From positions 12,407,501 through 12,471,500 of the forward strand of contig NC_066286.1 of assembly GCF_905404315.1 (NCBI RefSeq): a DNA stretch of 64,000 bases. The letters are read 5' to 3'. Shown here one piece after another: positions 47,390 through 59,788 of this stretch (within the stretch, counting starts at the first letter, position 1; each line of letters begins with the position of its first letter). Origin of the DNA: Leptidea sinapis. Lineage: Eukaryota; Arthropoda; Insecta; Lepidoptera; Pieridae. The translations under genes were made by a program, and so were the position numbers. Below the pieces are notes generated by a model. It was not told the DNA's origin. It did no database searches and saw only the letters and a list, made by a program, of their open reading frames with translations.

Positions 47390-48826
47390 TAATTATATAA
47401 ACATACAAAATATTTTCATGTTTAAATCGTTACACTAAACATTTTAATGTCAACTTACGAAAAAAACTTATTAATTTAATTTGCCAAGTTGCTGCTAGGT
47501 ATATTTTGTCATTTCTATTTTCCCGCGTTGGCTGTATGGGTGTATGTACCTTTGCCATTCCTTGAAGGAAAAATGTAACCACTCACCAAGGACAAGTATG
47601 TATATTATGTACATTTCCCACCCAAATAAAGCGACAATTACAAAACTTGTGATATTTCTTTGTTTAATTTTTAAAATTGTCAAAGCAAGTCGTAGAAAAA
47701 ATATTATATGCGACACGTTGTATAACCAGGGTAAAAAAACACGAGTGTAGTGGGTTGCAATGTGAGCCACAGGCGAACATCGCCAATGAATGACGCCACG
47801 AGCGTTTTTTGACCTAGTTATACAACTATAATTACATAAAATACTATTATCCATTCCATTCCTAAGATATAAGGTTTTATTATGTCACCCTTAAACTTAT
47901 AGATGTATCGATGACCTTATCTAAAAATTTAAAGACAAACAATCAAACAAAAACGACACAGTAATTCCTAGAAAACTTTATTAATTTTATGTACTGTAAA
48001 TTTAGGAGACGCAAATATATCGTTTCGTTTCCCAACGTTGTACTTAAATGAATAAATAATGGTCACATATAGTGCAACACGCAAAGGTTAGCGGTTCGAA
48101 TAGTCCACGCTCCATCGCACCCAGTGTGCCACACCCCTCGCGAGGAAGTCTCGCTTTGTGGGCCGACTTTAATTAGCTATCATCGACATATTATCCAATG
48201 TTACAACTTGTACAGAGTGAACGAGTAGTGTTGACTTTAACATGGATAATATTGCATTATTGAACCGAGAAAGATATAAAAAACAGAAAAAAGAAAGGAT
48301 GGAAGATAGACAGTAGTTCTAGCTTGTGTGCACTAAAACAGGGAAAGTTCGACGCAGGCAAGTATAACCGATGAGATGTGAGTCGAAGAGGAAGCCGAAT
48401 AATGGAGATCCGTCAACTGAGATGCTAGACGAAGAAGAAGAAGGCATATGTTAGAGATTCGTTAACTGAGATGTTAACGAATCACCAATATATACCTTCT
48501 TCTTCGACTCACAAAGAAAAAAGAAGCCAAATATTGGGGTCCGTAAACTACATATTTCCTTGGGAAAAACTTGAATTAAGGTATGGGAACAAAAAAATAT
48601 TTATCAATATAATTATGCAGCACAAATGAGTACCTATCACTCCTAACAAAAATTAATATTTTGTGACTTTGTTGCTAATATTCCTATAAATTCAATTCGC
48701 TTACTTTAAGAACTCGAAACAGAAAACGCATCAATGCGCAAGGGACTAGGGAGCAAATACCTTTTCTATCATTTATGGTGAAGTTACTGGGACAAGATTT
48801 CATTACATGTAGATAATATGTATTTC
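47390..48826. other. No gene identified
   Basis: Long minus-strand frames at 47495-47854 lack recognisable motifs. Holds the local repeat cluster at 48365-48550. Confidence 0.4.
48365..48550. repeat. Local direct and inverted repeat cluster
   Basis: Three diverged units of about 50-60 bp carry GAAG-rich, then GAGATYCGTYAACTGAGATG-like sequence. The second unit is folded against an inverted segment: GAAGAAGAAGAAGG (48431-48444) with CCTTCTTCTTC (48495-48505), and ATTCGTTAAC (48457-48466) with GTTAACGAAT (48473-48482). The result is an imperfect palindrome of about 76 bp. Confidence 0.7.
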
Positions 48827-49040
48827 AAATTCAAATATTTTTATTCAATATAGGATTTAAAATCACTTATTGGACGTCTAAAACTACCACCCAATCGAAA
48901 TAGAAGACCGGACAAGAACGGGCACAAGAAATTCAGCGGACTTCGAAAGAAAAAACTCTTAATATAGTTACAATATATTATAAAGATATGTAATATGTAG
49001 TCGTGCAATAAAATCTATAATTAAATAGCCTTAACTTAAC
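48827..49040 (-). mobile_element. Element A-related 3' end, minus strand
   Basis: Starts with TTCAAATTCAAATATTTTTA (the TTTGAA tail in reverse) and continues with GGATTTAAAATCACTTATTG, GACGTCTAAAACTACCACCC and GAAATTCAGCGG, the reverse complement of the element A 3' UTR. Beyond about 48960 it diverges. A severely 5'-truncated older copy. Confidence 0.8.
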
Positions 49041-50114
49041 CGAGACTTAACCGAGTAATAGGCAAAAGAATTTTATTTTTGTTGCTCGTGTTAACATTAT
49101 GACTGTGGCAGTTTACAGCAAATTCGTTAATGTGCTTATGAACATAAAATTTGATAATGCATCAAGAATATATTGAGATGCAACAGTCAAAATGTTTATA
49201 TCTTTAAATATTTTGTCCTAATGCTTCTCTAGGACCTAATCAAAGTCAAACTTTATAAATAGCCGGAATAGCGCTCTTCCGCAGCACAAAGATGGTATTA
49301 ATATTGGCTGCACTGCCCCTGCTTTAATAGTGATAAGTTTGGTGTGTAGCTGAGTTTTTTATTTTTATCTTAGAGATTATTGCTTTAAGCACATTAACTA
49401 TTTTTATTTTTGAGCAAAATATGTATCGTGGTCGTTGCCTATTACATACTGCCCAAACAAAGTATGTAGAAATCAATAACAAAAGTTTAAAATAGGTTGT
49501 ATCGTTTGTATATTAGCGTGAACGAGGGGTCCGGTGATAAAGTGTGTGTATATTCAAAGATAAGGTTTCTAAACGCCGCGGCCGCTCACCGAGCACCGAT
49601 AACAGAACTTCCAATCGGAATATAGGTCGCGCACTCTACGTGGCTCAGACTCGATTTACGGTCAAATAACTACTTAACGTTGTGCATGTGTTCAATATGT
49701 AGGCTGCTTAACGAATATTTTTAATATGTTATTATACCTACAATAAAACGTAGACGACCAATGCAGCGAGACGCCGCGTTTGTCTGTCTAAACACGATAA
49801 ACTGAAAAATTACCGAACATTCGATTTGCACCAAAGATGAAGAGATTCATGAGAAAGGTATAAGTATTTGTTTTTTTTTCAAAGGAAAAACCTCTAAGAA
49901 CCGTTTTGAATAAGAATTCGAAAATTGATGTTCAGTTAGGTAATAGTCAGAATTCCTGAATACGGATTTTGTGTACTCATTTGTTTATATCTAATTAATA
50001 AATAATAAAAATCATTAGAGCAACTAACAAATTACACTTCTTGAACGCACATTGCACACTTAGGTACGTAAATACTGACCAAAAATAAGTGCGCGTAGTT
50101 ATCAGGTTTGAGTA
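49041..50114. other. No gene seen
   Basis: AT-rich sequence; a GC-richer patch at 49570-49670 has no recognisable content. Confidence 0.5.
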
Positions 50115-50362
50115 CAGACTTACAATATATCAGCGTATCGACAAACAAAGAGAGATTAGAACATCTGTAACGGAGACAACAAGATAAAAAAAGAAAGCGA
50201 ATCTATTGTTACTGTAACCGCTCTTCATTGACAAGTCGTAAACAGTCAGCCACGCTTGACATTGGCTCCTTAGTATTTTAAATATTAAACCACTGACTAT
50301 TGCACAAATCAAAATTGGTCATGCATGCCAGGTCGTCTATAAGACAATATATTCTAAGTCTG
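50115..50362. mobile_element. MITE-like element M1, intact-looking copy
   Basis: A 248-bp element with 16-bp terminal inverted repeats: CAGACTTACAATATAT at the left and, on the opposite strand, CAGACTTAGAATATAT at the right (one mismatch). The CAG start would suit a hAT-type MITE, but I see no clear 8-bp target duplication. It matches the split copy at 38.8 kb and a partial one at 58.3 kb. Confidence 0.65.
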
Positions 50363-50533
50363 CGTCTGAGTCATAAATATGCAAATAGGTGGTAGTTTTT
50401 GACGTTGGTGGTAGTGAGTTCGAATAGTTCTTGACATAAAATCACATAACAAAGCTTGTCGGGTCACCTAATAATAATACAGAACAAAGTACCTATTAGG
50501 TACAGAAATTAGAAAAAGGCCGAAAAGAAATCA

Positions 50534-50655
50534 GAAAGGCCGGCAACGCTCCTGTGATTCCTCTGGTGTTGCAAGAGAGTGTGGGCGGCGGTGATCACTT
50601 AACAACAGGTGACCCGTACGCTCGTTTGTCCTCCTATTCCATAAAAAAAAATTAG
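50534..50655 (-). repeat. R1 interspersed repeat, minus strand
   Basis: Reverse complement of R1 in full order: AAGGCCGGCAACGCTCCTG, GATTCCTCTGGTGTTGCAAG, GGGCGGCGGTGATCACTTAA, AGGTGACCCGTACGCTCG, TTTGTCCTCCTATTCCAT and an A run. The cleanest copy of the first half in the window. Confidence 0.75.
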
Positions 50656-53204
50656 GTAAGATAGTTAAATAGTTTTTTTTTATTTCTATATTCAACTTTG
50701 TTATCGTCTAAGTGTGTCAAAATATCACTCAAAGATCTAGACATTCTTAGATCTCAATAGGAAGTTCAGCACCCCAACAAGTAACTAGGACAACAGGTTG
50801 ACATTAAATAAAGTGTGTGTGTGTATTTTTATATACACGCAACGTGTTATATGCTTCTTTGTAAAAACAAAAAAAAAATTCCTCGTGGTATTTTACGGTC
50901 GTACAATGAAAAATATCGTTATAAAAAAGGTATTAAATACAACTAAATAAATTATAGGTATAATAATTTATACCGCATATTTTACAATTAAATTTTAAAA
51001 TTAATCTACATAATATAATGTTTACACAATTAAAAAGAAATGATTTTATTTTATTTAACAACTTATTCTGGTCCAATGGATGTGGTTCTCAATACATTAG
51101 AGTATAATTTAGGTGTCGGTATGCGCGTGCATCGTATGAATTCACTTTGATATTTTTTGCCAAACGCGCCAAACCAAGTATAACTTCAAAAATGCGCATT
51201 GTAGTGAATGTACTCCACAATCGACATACGGCTGAAAAATCTATTAGATCATACGATTAAAACAATAATTATTTTGTACGGTGTAGAAGATTCAGCCATT
51301 CTCAAGCAAAATCTGTACATACTCTATGGTGGTCATTTTATTGACAGCGCGAGGAATGCGGCCACGAACAATGGAATGCGGATTCAAACGGGCGCAGATG
51401 AAAAAATTGACATAAGAAGCGGGCGACGGTAACGTGCAACATTAAACTATTCGTGGAAGCAACTTATTTCTCAATGGCCGACAACTATTGCGGCATCATA
51501 ACCGGCCCCCTACGTGCCGGTAATCATGCAGAGCTCGCCAGACCACTGAGTGCGTGCCGCGTAAATAGGATTTTACTTCTTTATGATGACTTAAGACTCC
51601 ACAACTTAAGAGCACATCACGAAATTACCGAAAATTAGGGCCATACTTTTGATAGTGTCTGCAATTAACCAGAGGTGCTCATGCTAAACATTATCCACGG
51701 CGTTTTACTTATTCCTGTAAAAAATGGATGTATACATCCATTTTTTTAATATCCAATGAAAAAATAATATTGGATATATTTATAAACAGTACATTATTTT
51801 CTTGTTCAGTTTAATAATAATGATGAGCGCAGCGCTCCATACACATATTATAATAGGGGGCGAACACACCATGCGGTCACACGACATCGCTCCATACATA
51901 CAGTAACGAAATACTCCGCGTTTCCGGAATTCTCGTGTTGACCTATGCATCTACTTAATACTAGCTTAGATAATTGGAATGGTTTGAGTTATATTGTATA
52001 GCAATAGTCAACTCAAAATATATATAAATATGTTTATGGAATATGTTTGCTGCAAATGAGCGTATTATACTTTATTTCAACACCAAAGAAACTTCAGGTG
52101 CGATGCCAACTTTTTATGTACGTGACTATTTGCGCTTGTGAGTACCCATGGACTTGAAAAAAAAAGGAAGTTCACTCCAATTCGGTTGTGGAACGTGGAA
52201 GGTATTCTTTGCAAACCACACTTTGAGATAAGGATATTATTCAAGCGGCGCGGTGCGACGGTATAATTCAGCGACAGAATACTTTTCTTGATAACTGCGC
52301 TACAAGTTACAACACACACAACGAAGCGACATGTCAACGCAACGGCAACTGTTCCAGCAGTTCAAAACAGAACACTCGATGGATCCGAACATTCGAGCAG
52401 GCTAGCTTCTCGATTGGCTTGTTTGATGCTTAGTAAATAGAAAATAGATGTCAACAATGACTTCCTTGTCGTATCAACTTAACATACATTTTTAACATAC
52501 ATGGTTATATCTAAATACTTGCAATTATTGATGAGTTAGCACTCTGCGCACGATTCTTTACGATGCATTCTCGCGGCCAAGCGCGGGCGCAGATAAAAAT
52601 AAATCACATCGTCAGTTTACACGTAATACATCCTCGTTACATGGAAGCTGATATTCATTTAAGTCGCGGTGAAATTTTCCATCGTGAACGGATTAGGAAA
52701 TGCCTGTGCTATACCACAACTTCTGCAACAAGAGATAATAATAGCAAAAGGCATTCCTTAATCCGGCTCTAAAATAGGCACATATTGAGACTCTATTAAA
52801 TCTCAAAAATAATTAATATGTTATATCTATGTAAATAGTAAGCATTAATGGAATCAATGTTTTTGATGATATATGTCTAATACGTTCCTACATCATCCCA
52901 AAGTTTACATGTTGTAAGAGTGATTATTAATGGAGAAGGTTTTATACAGTCTATAACGTTGTCATATCTCGCTATAGGTAGTATCCCATTAACTAATACA
53001 CCAACCAAAAGTCTACACGAGGCATTTGAACACGCAGCGTTTCTCTGGTTGTGTATTTCGCTATAGTTTGCCCCGACGGTGCCATAGGATATGGAGCTTT
53101 CTATTCTGTTTAATTCGCAGAGAGACTAATCCATCTATAAATAATTCCGAAGAACCGTGGATTGTCCAATACCTATCATGTCCATATCCAATAATATTAA
53201 AGTA
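50656..53204. other. No gene identified
   Basis: Frames at 51208-51432, 51453-51638, 52077-52337 and 52563-52772 sit in GC-richer patches but have no recognisable motif or consistent splice sites. A GT microsatellite lies at 50814-50826. Palindromes at 51719-51778 are listed separately. Confidence 0.35.
51719..51746. repeat. 28-bp perfect palindrome
   Basis: Six A's, TGGATGTATACATCCA and six T's form an uninterrupted palindrome with no loop. Immediately after it, ATATCCAAT (51750-51758) and ATTGGATAT (51769-51777) form a second inverted repeat. Confidence 0.95.
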
Positions 53205-53385
53205 GGAGTACAAAAGGAGTTTAAATGTTGATTTAAAAGAGTGGCAATGAGTTTCTTGCCACTTCTTCACATAGCTCAACACTTTATGAAGTGGCGGTAA
53301 ATTCAATAAGATTAATTGTTTTTTGTACATTCATAAATTTCATTTTTGTGACCTACATGAAAAAAAAATATTTTGATTTAATTTG
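53205..53385 (+). mobile_element. Non-LTR retrotransposon 3' UTR fragment
   Basis: GAGTGGCAATGAGTTTCTTG, CCACTTCTTC, CAACACTTTATGAAGTGGCG and TTTTTGTGACCTACATG, followed by an A/T-rich tail, match a remembered lepidopteran LINE 3' UTR. GTGGCAA and TTGCCAC within it form a small hairpin. No coding part remains. Confidence 0.55.
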
Positions 53386-56235
53386 AGTAGTAGGCTATCA
53401 CTTCCGGGAAGAAGCGATACCGCCCGGGCGTCTAACCCGCCAAGTAAGACCGCAACAAATCGATAAAATAATCAGAATATCGTAGCGATTTGAACGCAAT
53501 TGCTTCTACCTACCGCCTGCCTGCCTGTGGGAAAATCAGTGAAGGTTACGTGAGCGCGGCCAACAGCCGTGAAATGGTTCGCTTACAACATTACAACACC
53601 CATCGACAACGACAACTCTAGCTACTTTACTTCTAACTGTGCTTTACTCGCTTTTTCGTGTTGACATCACAACATTGACGAAATAGTTGAGAGCAATATA
53701 ATTGTACTGCAAATGAATGTTTTAGACTTCAAGCACTTGCGTTTACCGCTGTTTTGCAGCAATAACATTTGTAACAGTGTCTCGAATGAACTCTGCTGCT
53801 ACAGTAGTTACCTACCGTAGAAAAACTCACAATTATAACTGGAACAGACTTTTCAAGTCGCACGCCTTAAAGGGAAAATAACTTGATTTGAAAAGTTTAA
53901 AATATAAATATAAAAGTATTTGTTACACAACAAATACATTTAGTATTCGGTCCTCGAAACGGCCAACAGCTGCAAGATCGAGACTTTAAAATCGTAATAT
54001 AACTTGAGCCACATTCACGAACTACTCTCGCAGCGACAACGCTACGGATCGGAATACTTCCAGCTCACGTGTTGTATTATATACTTTAACAACCGAGGAT
54101 GGGGTTCAATTGATAGTACCCAATCATTAACCATGCACCGTTAAGTAATTATTTTAACTTCATGTACTTGAGAGGAACAATGAGATTTTAATTGCATTTA
54201 CAATTTTGTGACCGGTGATGCCCTACCGCCCGTATTCTTATCACTTGTACAAGCATCCGGCTCGAAAGACCTAGAAGATGTTGGGACTAACTGTCCTCTT
54301 CCACAATTTTGATGTTAGCATTACTAACTCGTGCGTCACATACACGTAATAATACGTCAGCCATGAAAATTATGTAACGTTTTCAACGGGAATCGAACAA
54401 ACCAAGCAACCTAATGCTTGGTCGGCTAACAACACATACATTAAGACAGGATGAATAACAGAATGCACCGAGCATTGTAAAAAAATTACAACTACACGCC
54501 TCATTAATATTCACTAGAGTAACATGCCAACTGTTCATGGCAATTTGAAAGAGGAAATTATAATGACCTGCAAGGCATCAAGTATCGCAGCGGTCGCGAC
54601 TGTCCGTCAACACGGGGTAGACAAGGTCACTTCGATACGCTTGGGAGTCACCTGCATTATTAATATTACACGCAATGCTTATTAATTATATCCATTGCTA
54701 AAACTTGTACGTAAGGAACTGCGGATCTAAGGATCCCAAAAAGTATTTATTTAAAAATGTAACATCTGTAAATTTATGGGCTTACCTTTAAAAAAATCCC
54801 TTTATTTATCTCTTTATGTGTTGTACTGACAAATTCTATTTTGATTATATTTTAATGTAAAATACTGAAGGAGCCGAAATAAGAACTCAAAAATCGCAAG
54901 ACTACACAGCTTCAGCTAACTTTTTAACAAACTTTCGTTATAATATTATTTATTAAAAAAAAATATGAAATTCGAGATCCACAACTTGAAAAAACACGTA
55001 CATTTTTACTAATAGAAGAAATTCATTGTGTGAAAGTAATAAATACAAATATTTTTGTTCCAGAAAGTGTTTTATTACAAATTCAATTAAATTGACTCAT
55101 ACACGATATTAAAACCGGTTAGAATGTTAGACGCTGTGGAATACTCTTATAACAATATGATAATTAATTACAAAGCTCGTGCTGTGCTCTAGTCCTCGTG
55201 TGACTTTATATATTGTATTATATTTTACATTTTAATAATATACCAGCAAATTAACGAGTTTATTGATCTTACAATACTCTTTTTCTATTCCTAATCTAAC
55301 TGTACGATATAATATACTGTCGCAGTCACGATGTTATACAATGATTCTCATGCTATGTTCAAATAATATATATAAACATAAGCATAGTTTAACAGGTGGT
55401 AACTACACTTTTTCTATCAGGTAAAAGAGCTAAAAATTAAAGCTAAAATATTAATTACAACTCTATCCTGGGAGAGATGAGTGGGTTATTATATAAAAAT
55501 TAACAGCATTTTACTAAATTTACGGATGTTTATGTAATTAAACCAGTACTAATTTATTTGCATGTTTTGGCTAATCTCTGAAGGGAAAACATTTAATGTC
55601 TGATTCATGGATCTGCCTCATGGTAAAAGGTGTCAATAAGGTTATTTTGATTTAGGTCAAATTAAATTTGAGTTGGGTGCACATAAAATTACACAAATGG
55701 ACAAAATCCAAATAAATTGTGGGCTACAGTGTGTGTAAAAAATGTAGGCGGCCGTAGTGGAGGGCGGTCGCTGGTATAAGTCAGCATATACGAGCACGTG
55801 ACCGGTCGGCTTGTAGTAATAATAAAAACAATAATATGCTTGTAACATGGACACCGTGTCGGCTCGAGATTGGTGCAACATTGGCTCTGAATCAGGATTA
55901 TTTTAGCCGTATTATGTGCAACCTTGGTGTTCCGTGATACAAACAATTTTATATTAATGCACGAATCGTGTGCGAAATGCCACGGACGCATTGGTGAAGT
56001 CATTTGTTTATTGGCGAAATTTGCTATTTTATTTAATTATTTCGAGTCTTAAACATTGGATGGCGTAAAAGGGATAACCACATGGTTAGGGTTTTTTAAC
56101 ACCTTTACCGCTACAATTTATTTTGAAAGTATTCTGTTATAGGTAATAACAATAAAATGCCTGTTTAATTTTATATCTCTAACTCTCAAAATTTTCATTG
56201 TAAGGTTTCTCAATAGTGTCAGTATTGTTTTCTTT
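53386..56235. other. No gene identified
   Basis: A plus-strand frame at about 54195-54323 (contains GDALPPVFLSLVQASGSKD) looks faintly protein-like but has no splice support. A tRNA-like B-box on the minus strand near 54390 lacks the rest of a cloverleaf. Minus-strand frames at 55657-56003 overlap in two phases and have no motif. Confidence 0.35.
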
Positions 56236-56360
56236 TTGAAATGAAATGAAATGAAATGATTTATTTGATGAATCGTGGTAACATAGTTGTTAACAATTAA
56301 TTGGTGTACAGCACAATTCGCCAAAATATCGGCATACAAATATTTGATTGTCAATATTGG
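56236..56360 (-). mobile_element. Non-LTR retrotransposon 3' tail, minus strand
   Basis: On the minus strand: GACAATCAAATATTTGTATG, GCCGATATTTTGGCGAATTG, CACGATTCATCAAATAAATC and four ATTTC repeats. Same family as 30808-30921, in the opposite orientation. Confidence 0.65.
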
Positions 56361-57479
56361 AATATCATATTTAATTTATACTTATACGTTCTTAATACAC
56401 ATTACATAGCTTTAATTCAATGAGATAATATAAAATAAACATTAGTTTGTCTTGTTCAAAATGGTAGTAGGTATTGATAGTTTTCCTCTATTTCCGAGAT
56501 TTCAACCCCTCCTTGGGTAAGGGTCTAGACTGACGTCTGACATCTTTTTCTATCTTCTTAGTTTCTCCGCTTCACCCATTCGCTTCCTGCTACCTTCTTC
56601 GTCTACCTTTCTTAGTCGACCTACATTGCGCTACACTGATGGTCTTTTCCTTCTTTCACCATAGCTATCCTATACCTTATAGGACCTGCCTCATTTGCCT
56701 CTTTAGCGTCAGTGCAAGTTATACAATACAAACAAAGTCAAATACAAAGTCGTATTCATTTTCTATTTTTTTCGCTTCTTATATTTTTTTTGTATGAAGT
56801 TTTTTCTTTTATAAACTTCATTTTTCTTGAACTCGACAGCCCATCTACTAGAGAGAGGGCTGGAGAAAGTGAAATCCGCCTCGCCCAAAATAGGTGCCAA
56901 CTTTAAAGTCGCCACGGGCGCGGCGTTGAGATGTGGCATAACACAACCAAATACATTTAACTTATTACCAACACCAATCTTTCCCTTGGCTTTATCCCAT
57001 CTAAATCCCTATTTACATCTCAACATTATTATATAACATATTTTGTGGGTGTCCATCGTACATTGTACAGATGTAACATAATCATGTCTGTCTCCAAAAA
57101 GGGACGTACTTCCAGACTTTCCTTAATGCTTTAAGACTATCTCATTAATTGTTCGCACATTGTTGCCGATATTTTAATTTAATCTGCGTCACTAATCACC
57201 ACACAAGGTCAACTTGCTGCATCATGGCTGCAGCGGTAACCGCGATGTAAACATGGCGATCATAATATTTGCTCAACAATACGCGAACACGACGCATTAC
57301 GAATTCTATTTATATCTGATATAAAATTAACTTTCACATAAATAGTTGAATGGATAAATATTCACAGTTCTATAATATACCAACCCACATGCTAATTGTA
57401 AATTAAGTCTAAAAATCATAATAAACATATTTGCTGCTATCCAAAAGTTTTAAATAACAATAATGTATACGTGCCCATC
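56361..57479. other. No gene seen
   Basis: Contains a pyrimidine-rich stretch at 56535-56700 and two short overlapping frames at 56712-57036 without recognisable motifs. Confidence 0.45.
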
Positions 57480-57630
57480 TTATACTTTTAAAAGACGTAT
57501 GAATCACACTTGTTTGTTGTGTATTTGTTGCTAGACATATTTTGTTAAAATTTGGTATGCAGGGTGCTGACACCCTGGATTAACACATAGGCTTTTTGTA
57601 TATATATATATATATATTTGTATAAAATAA
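57480..57630. repeat. Degraded interspersed repeat and TA microsatellite
   Basis: AAATTTGGTATGCAGG followed by TGCTGACACCC and ATTAACACATAGGCT is a phrase common in insect repeats. A TA microsatellite of about 18 bp follows at 57599-57616. Confidence 0.45.
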
Positions 57631-59471
57631 AATAGAGATTTCCTAGTGAAAATGTAGAACCAAACCGAAACGAAACTTCTTAAATGCTGACCGTTTCGAA
57701 TTGTTTTTCGGTTTCCAAGGCTCGTGGTAAACTCAGTAGGTAACCAGATATTAGTGGGTTATATAGGTAGGTCGTGTTACGTCACGACTAGATATATATT
57801 CACTTTAAAATACGTGTATAGCTAGTCATTACGTAATGTAATCTGAGTTTCACTTTAGAATCAGAGGAGCACAGAGCGTCGCATTACCTGCTACAATCCA
57901 ATCAATCTCTTCAAACTATCAGCCAGTATTGCGGGCCTGTAATATGCTCCTGACACCTTCACCTTTCCCTGAATTGTACAAATCAGTTCCCTTTCAGTAT
58001 GGTGCCATGTGCCCATGCCGTTGTCACCACATTATATCATACAACGTTAGATCCACCATCTCAATTGATATTTCACGTAGTTGCTCAGATATCTGGGAAC
58101 ACGTCTTGTGATCACTCGGGCTGTCACTTGCAGCGCGGTACGCTACGCCTTGCATAGTTTTGTGAGCTTTCCTCGGTAATACCGCTTCAAGTGGGCCGGG
58201 GGTAGTGCTCGTTACTTCATATTTCATTCACATTCCAATTAAAAAATGTTGAAACGCTAGTAGACATTAACCTAACTATTTAATACAATAATTGTGATAT
58301 GAAGATGATGATGTGATGTGATGTGAGAGAAGAACGTCTCTAACGGAGAAACAGCAACATATAAAAGGTGAGAGGATCTATTATCTAACCGATTTTGAGT
58401 GACAAATCGTAAATAGCAGTCACGCTTGCATAGCGAGAGTCTGCGGTACTAAAACTAGTGATGACAACCACAGTAAACATCTACAGATGGTGGGAAACTA
58501 TTTACAAAAATAGTGAACTCTATTACGTTGATTCTTGAAGTATGAATAACACGGAAAACGAACGAAATTAATTGAAAATGCAAAAATACTTGACAACCAT
58601 TTGTATTATACGTCAGAATTAGTTCTCTGGACGCTCGCGAGTGGCGCTTCAAATAGGCACAAAAAAAATGCTTTCAAACATATGGAACAGCCTGTCCAGT
58701 GGTGACAGCCTGACAGTGATATTGACACGCACAGATTAAAAAATCAGAATTGCTGACGCCTCATCGGGCTGTCAGTTGTACTATACATCAGTATATTATT
58801 CTTGATCTGTGTATCAACCGGAGCACGTAAAGTCCAATGTCATTCCGGTAGGCGGGTTCATTAAGGCTACTTTTTATATATCAGGCGCGAATCGTCGAGC
58901 TCCACTGGAGTGTTCTATCGCTGGACATGTTTTTATCTTACTTTCGATCGTTTACACTTCGCAGCCGCACAATCTTTGGTACTACCTCAAGCGAAACCTA
59001 TCAAAGTCAAAACAAAGTTATGATAATCAATACGATAGGGGGCTTCTTTAATTCACTAACTTTAGCCCATCACTTATTTTATCATGATAACTTTTATTCG
59101 CCGTGTTTTTCTTAAGATATTATATATCCACAATGGAATTATAAAAAAGGTAATTCGAGATTTTATTATATTCAATAGTTAATCTTTTAAAATACAGGTT
59201 AACCTGTAGATAAAAACCTACCAAATAACATATAGATAAGTAACTATATGTCAAAGTTAATTATTAAACTAACAACAGCAACAAGTACCTACCTATATGA
59301 ACACTGCATATTTTTCCACAAGTGGGTGTGTGTATAATTATTCGCTTATTTCCGGGTGATAGAGATGTATCAGAACACAAATGTATTTGGTAATTAATTT
59401 TATTAATAGTACAAGCAAGGCACCACACACTAACGCTATAGTACACGTACAAGAGCGGCTGTGTGTAAGGG
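57631..59471. other. No gene identified; one GC-richer open stretch
   Basis: A minus-strand frame at 58024-58227 (MKYEVTSTTPGPLEAVLPRK, later SEQLREISIEMVDLTLYDIM) is more protein-like than most here but matches nothing I know. Frames at 58809-59115 are unremarkable. A partial M1 copy lies at 58326-58445. Confidence 0.35.
58326..58445. repeat. M1 MITE-like fragment
   Basis: GAGAGAAGAACGTCTCTAAC, GGAGAAACAGCAACAT, GTGACAAATCGTAAATAGC and AGTCACGCTTG match the M1 interior at 38.87 and 50.15 kb. Both ends are missing; a GATGTGATGTGATGTGA run abuts the left side. Confidence 0.55.
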
Positions 59472-59788
59472 GGTTTTTTTTATGATAATAAGGGAAGAGA
59501 CGAGCATGACGTTCAGGCGATGGTTATTGATACGCCATGCCCATTACAATGCAGTGCCGCTCAGGATACTCAAAGAACCCCAAAAATTCTGAGCGGCACT
59601 ACAATTGCGCTCGTCACCTTGAGACATAAAATGTTAAGTCTCATTTGCCCAGTAATTTCACTAGCTACGGCGCCCTTCAGACCGAAACACAGTAATGCTT
59701 ACACATTACTGCTTCACGGCAGAAATAGGCGCTGTTGTGGTACCCAAATCTAGCCAGCTTCCTGTGCAAAGGAGCCTCCCACTGGTAA
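59472..59788 (+). repeat. R3 high-copy interspersed repeat, copy 2
   Basis: The better-preserved R3 copy. It contains an internal hairpin absent from copy 1: AGTGCCGCTCAG (59553-59564) pairs perfectly with CTGAGCGGCACT (59589-59600) across a 24-base loop. The rest follows the block order given for the 39.4-kb copy. Confidence 0.75.
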
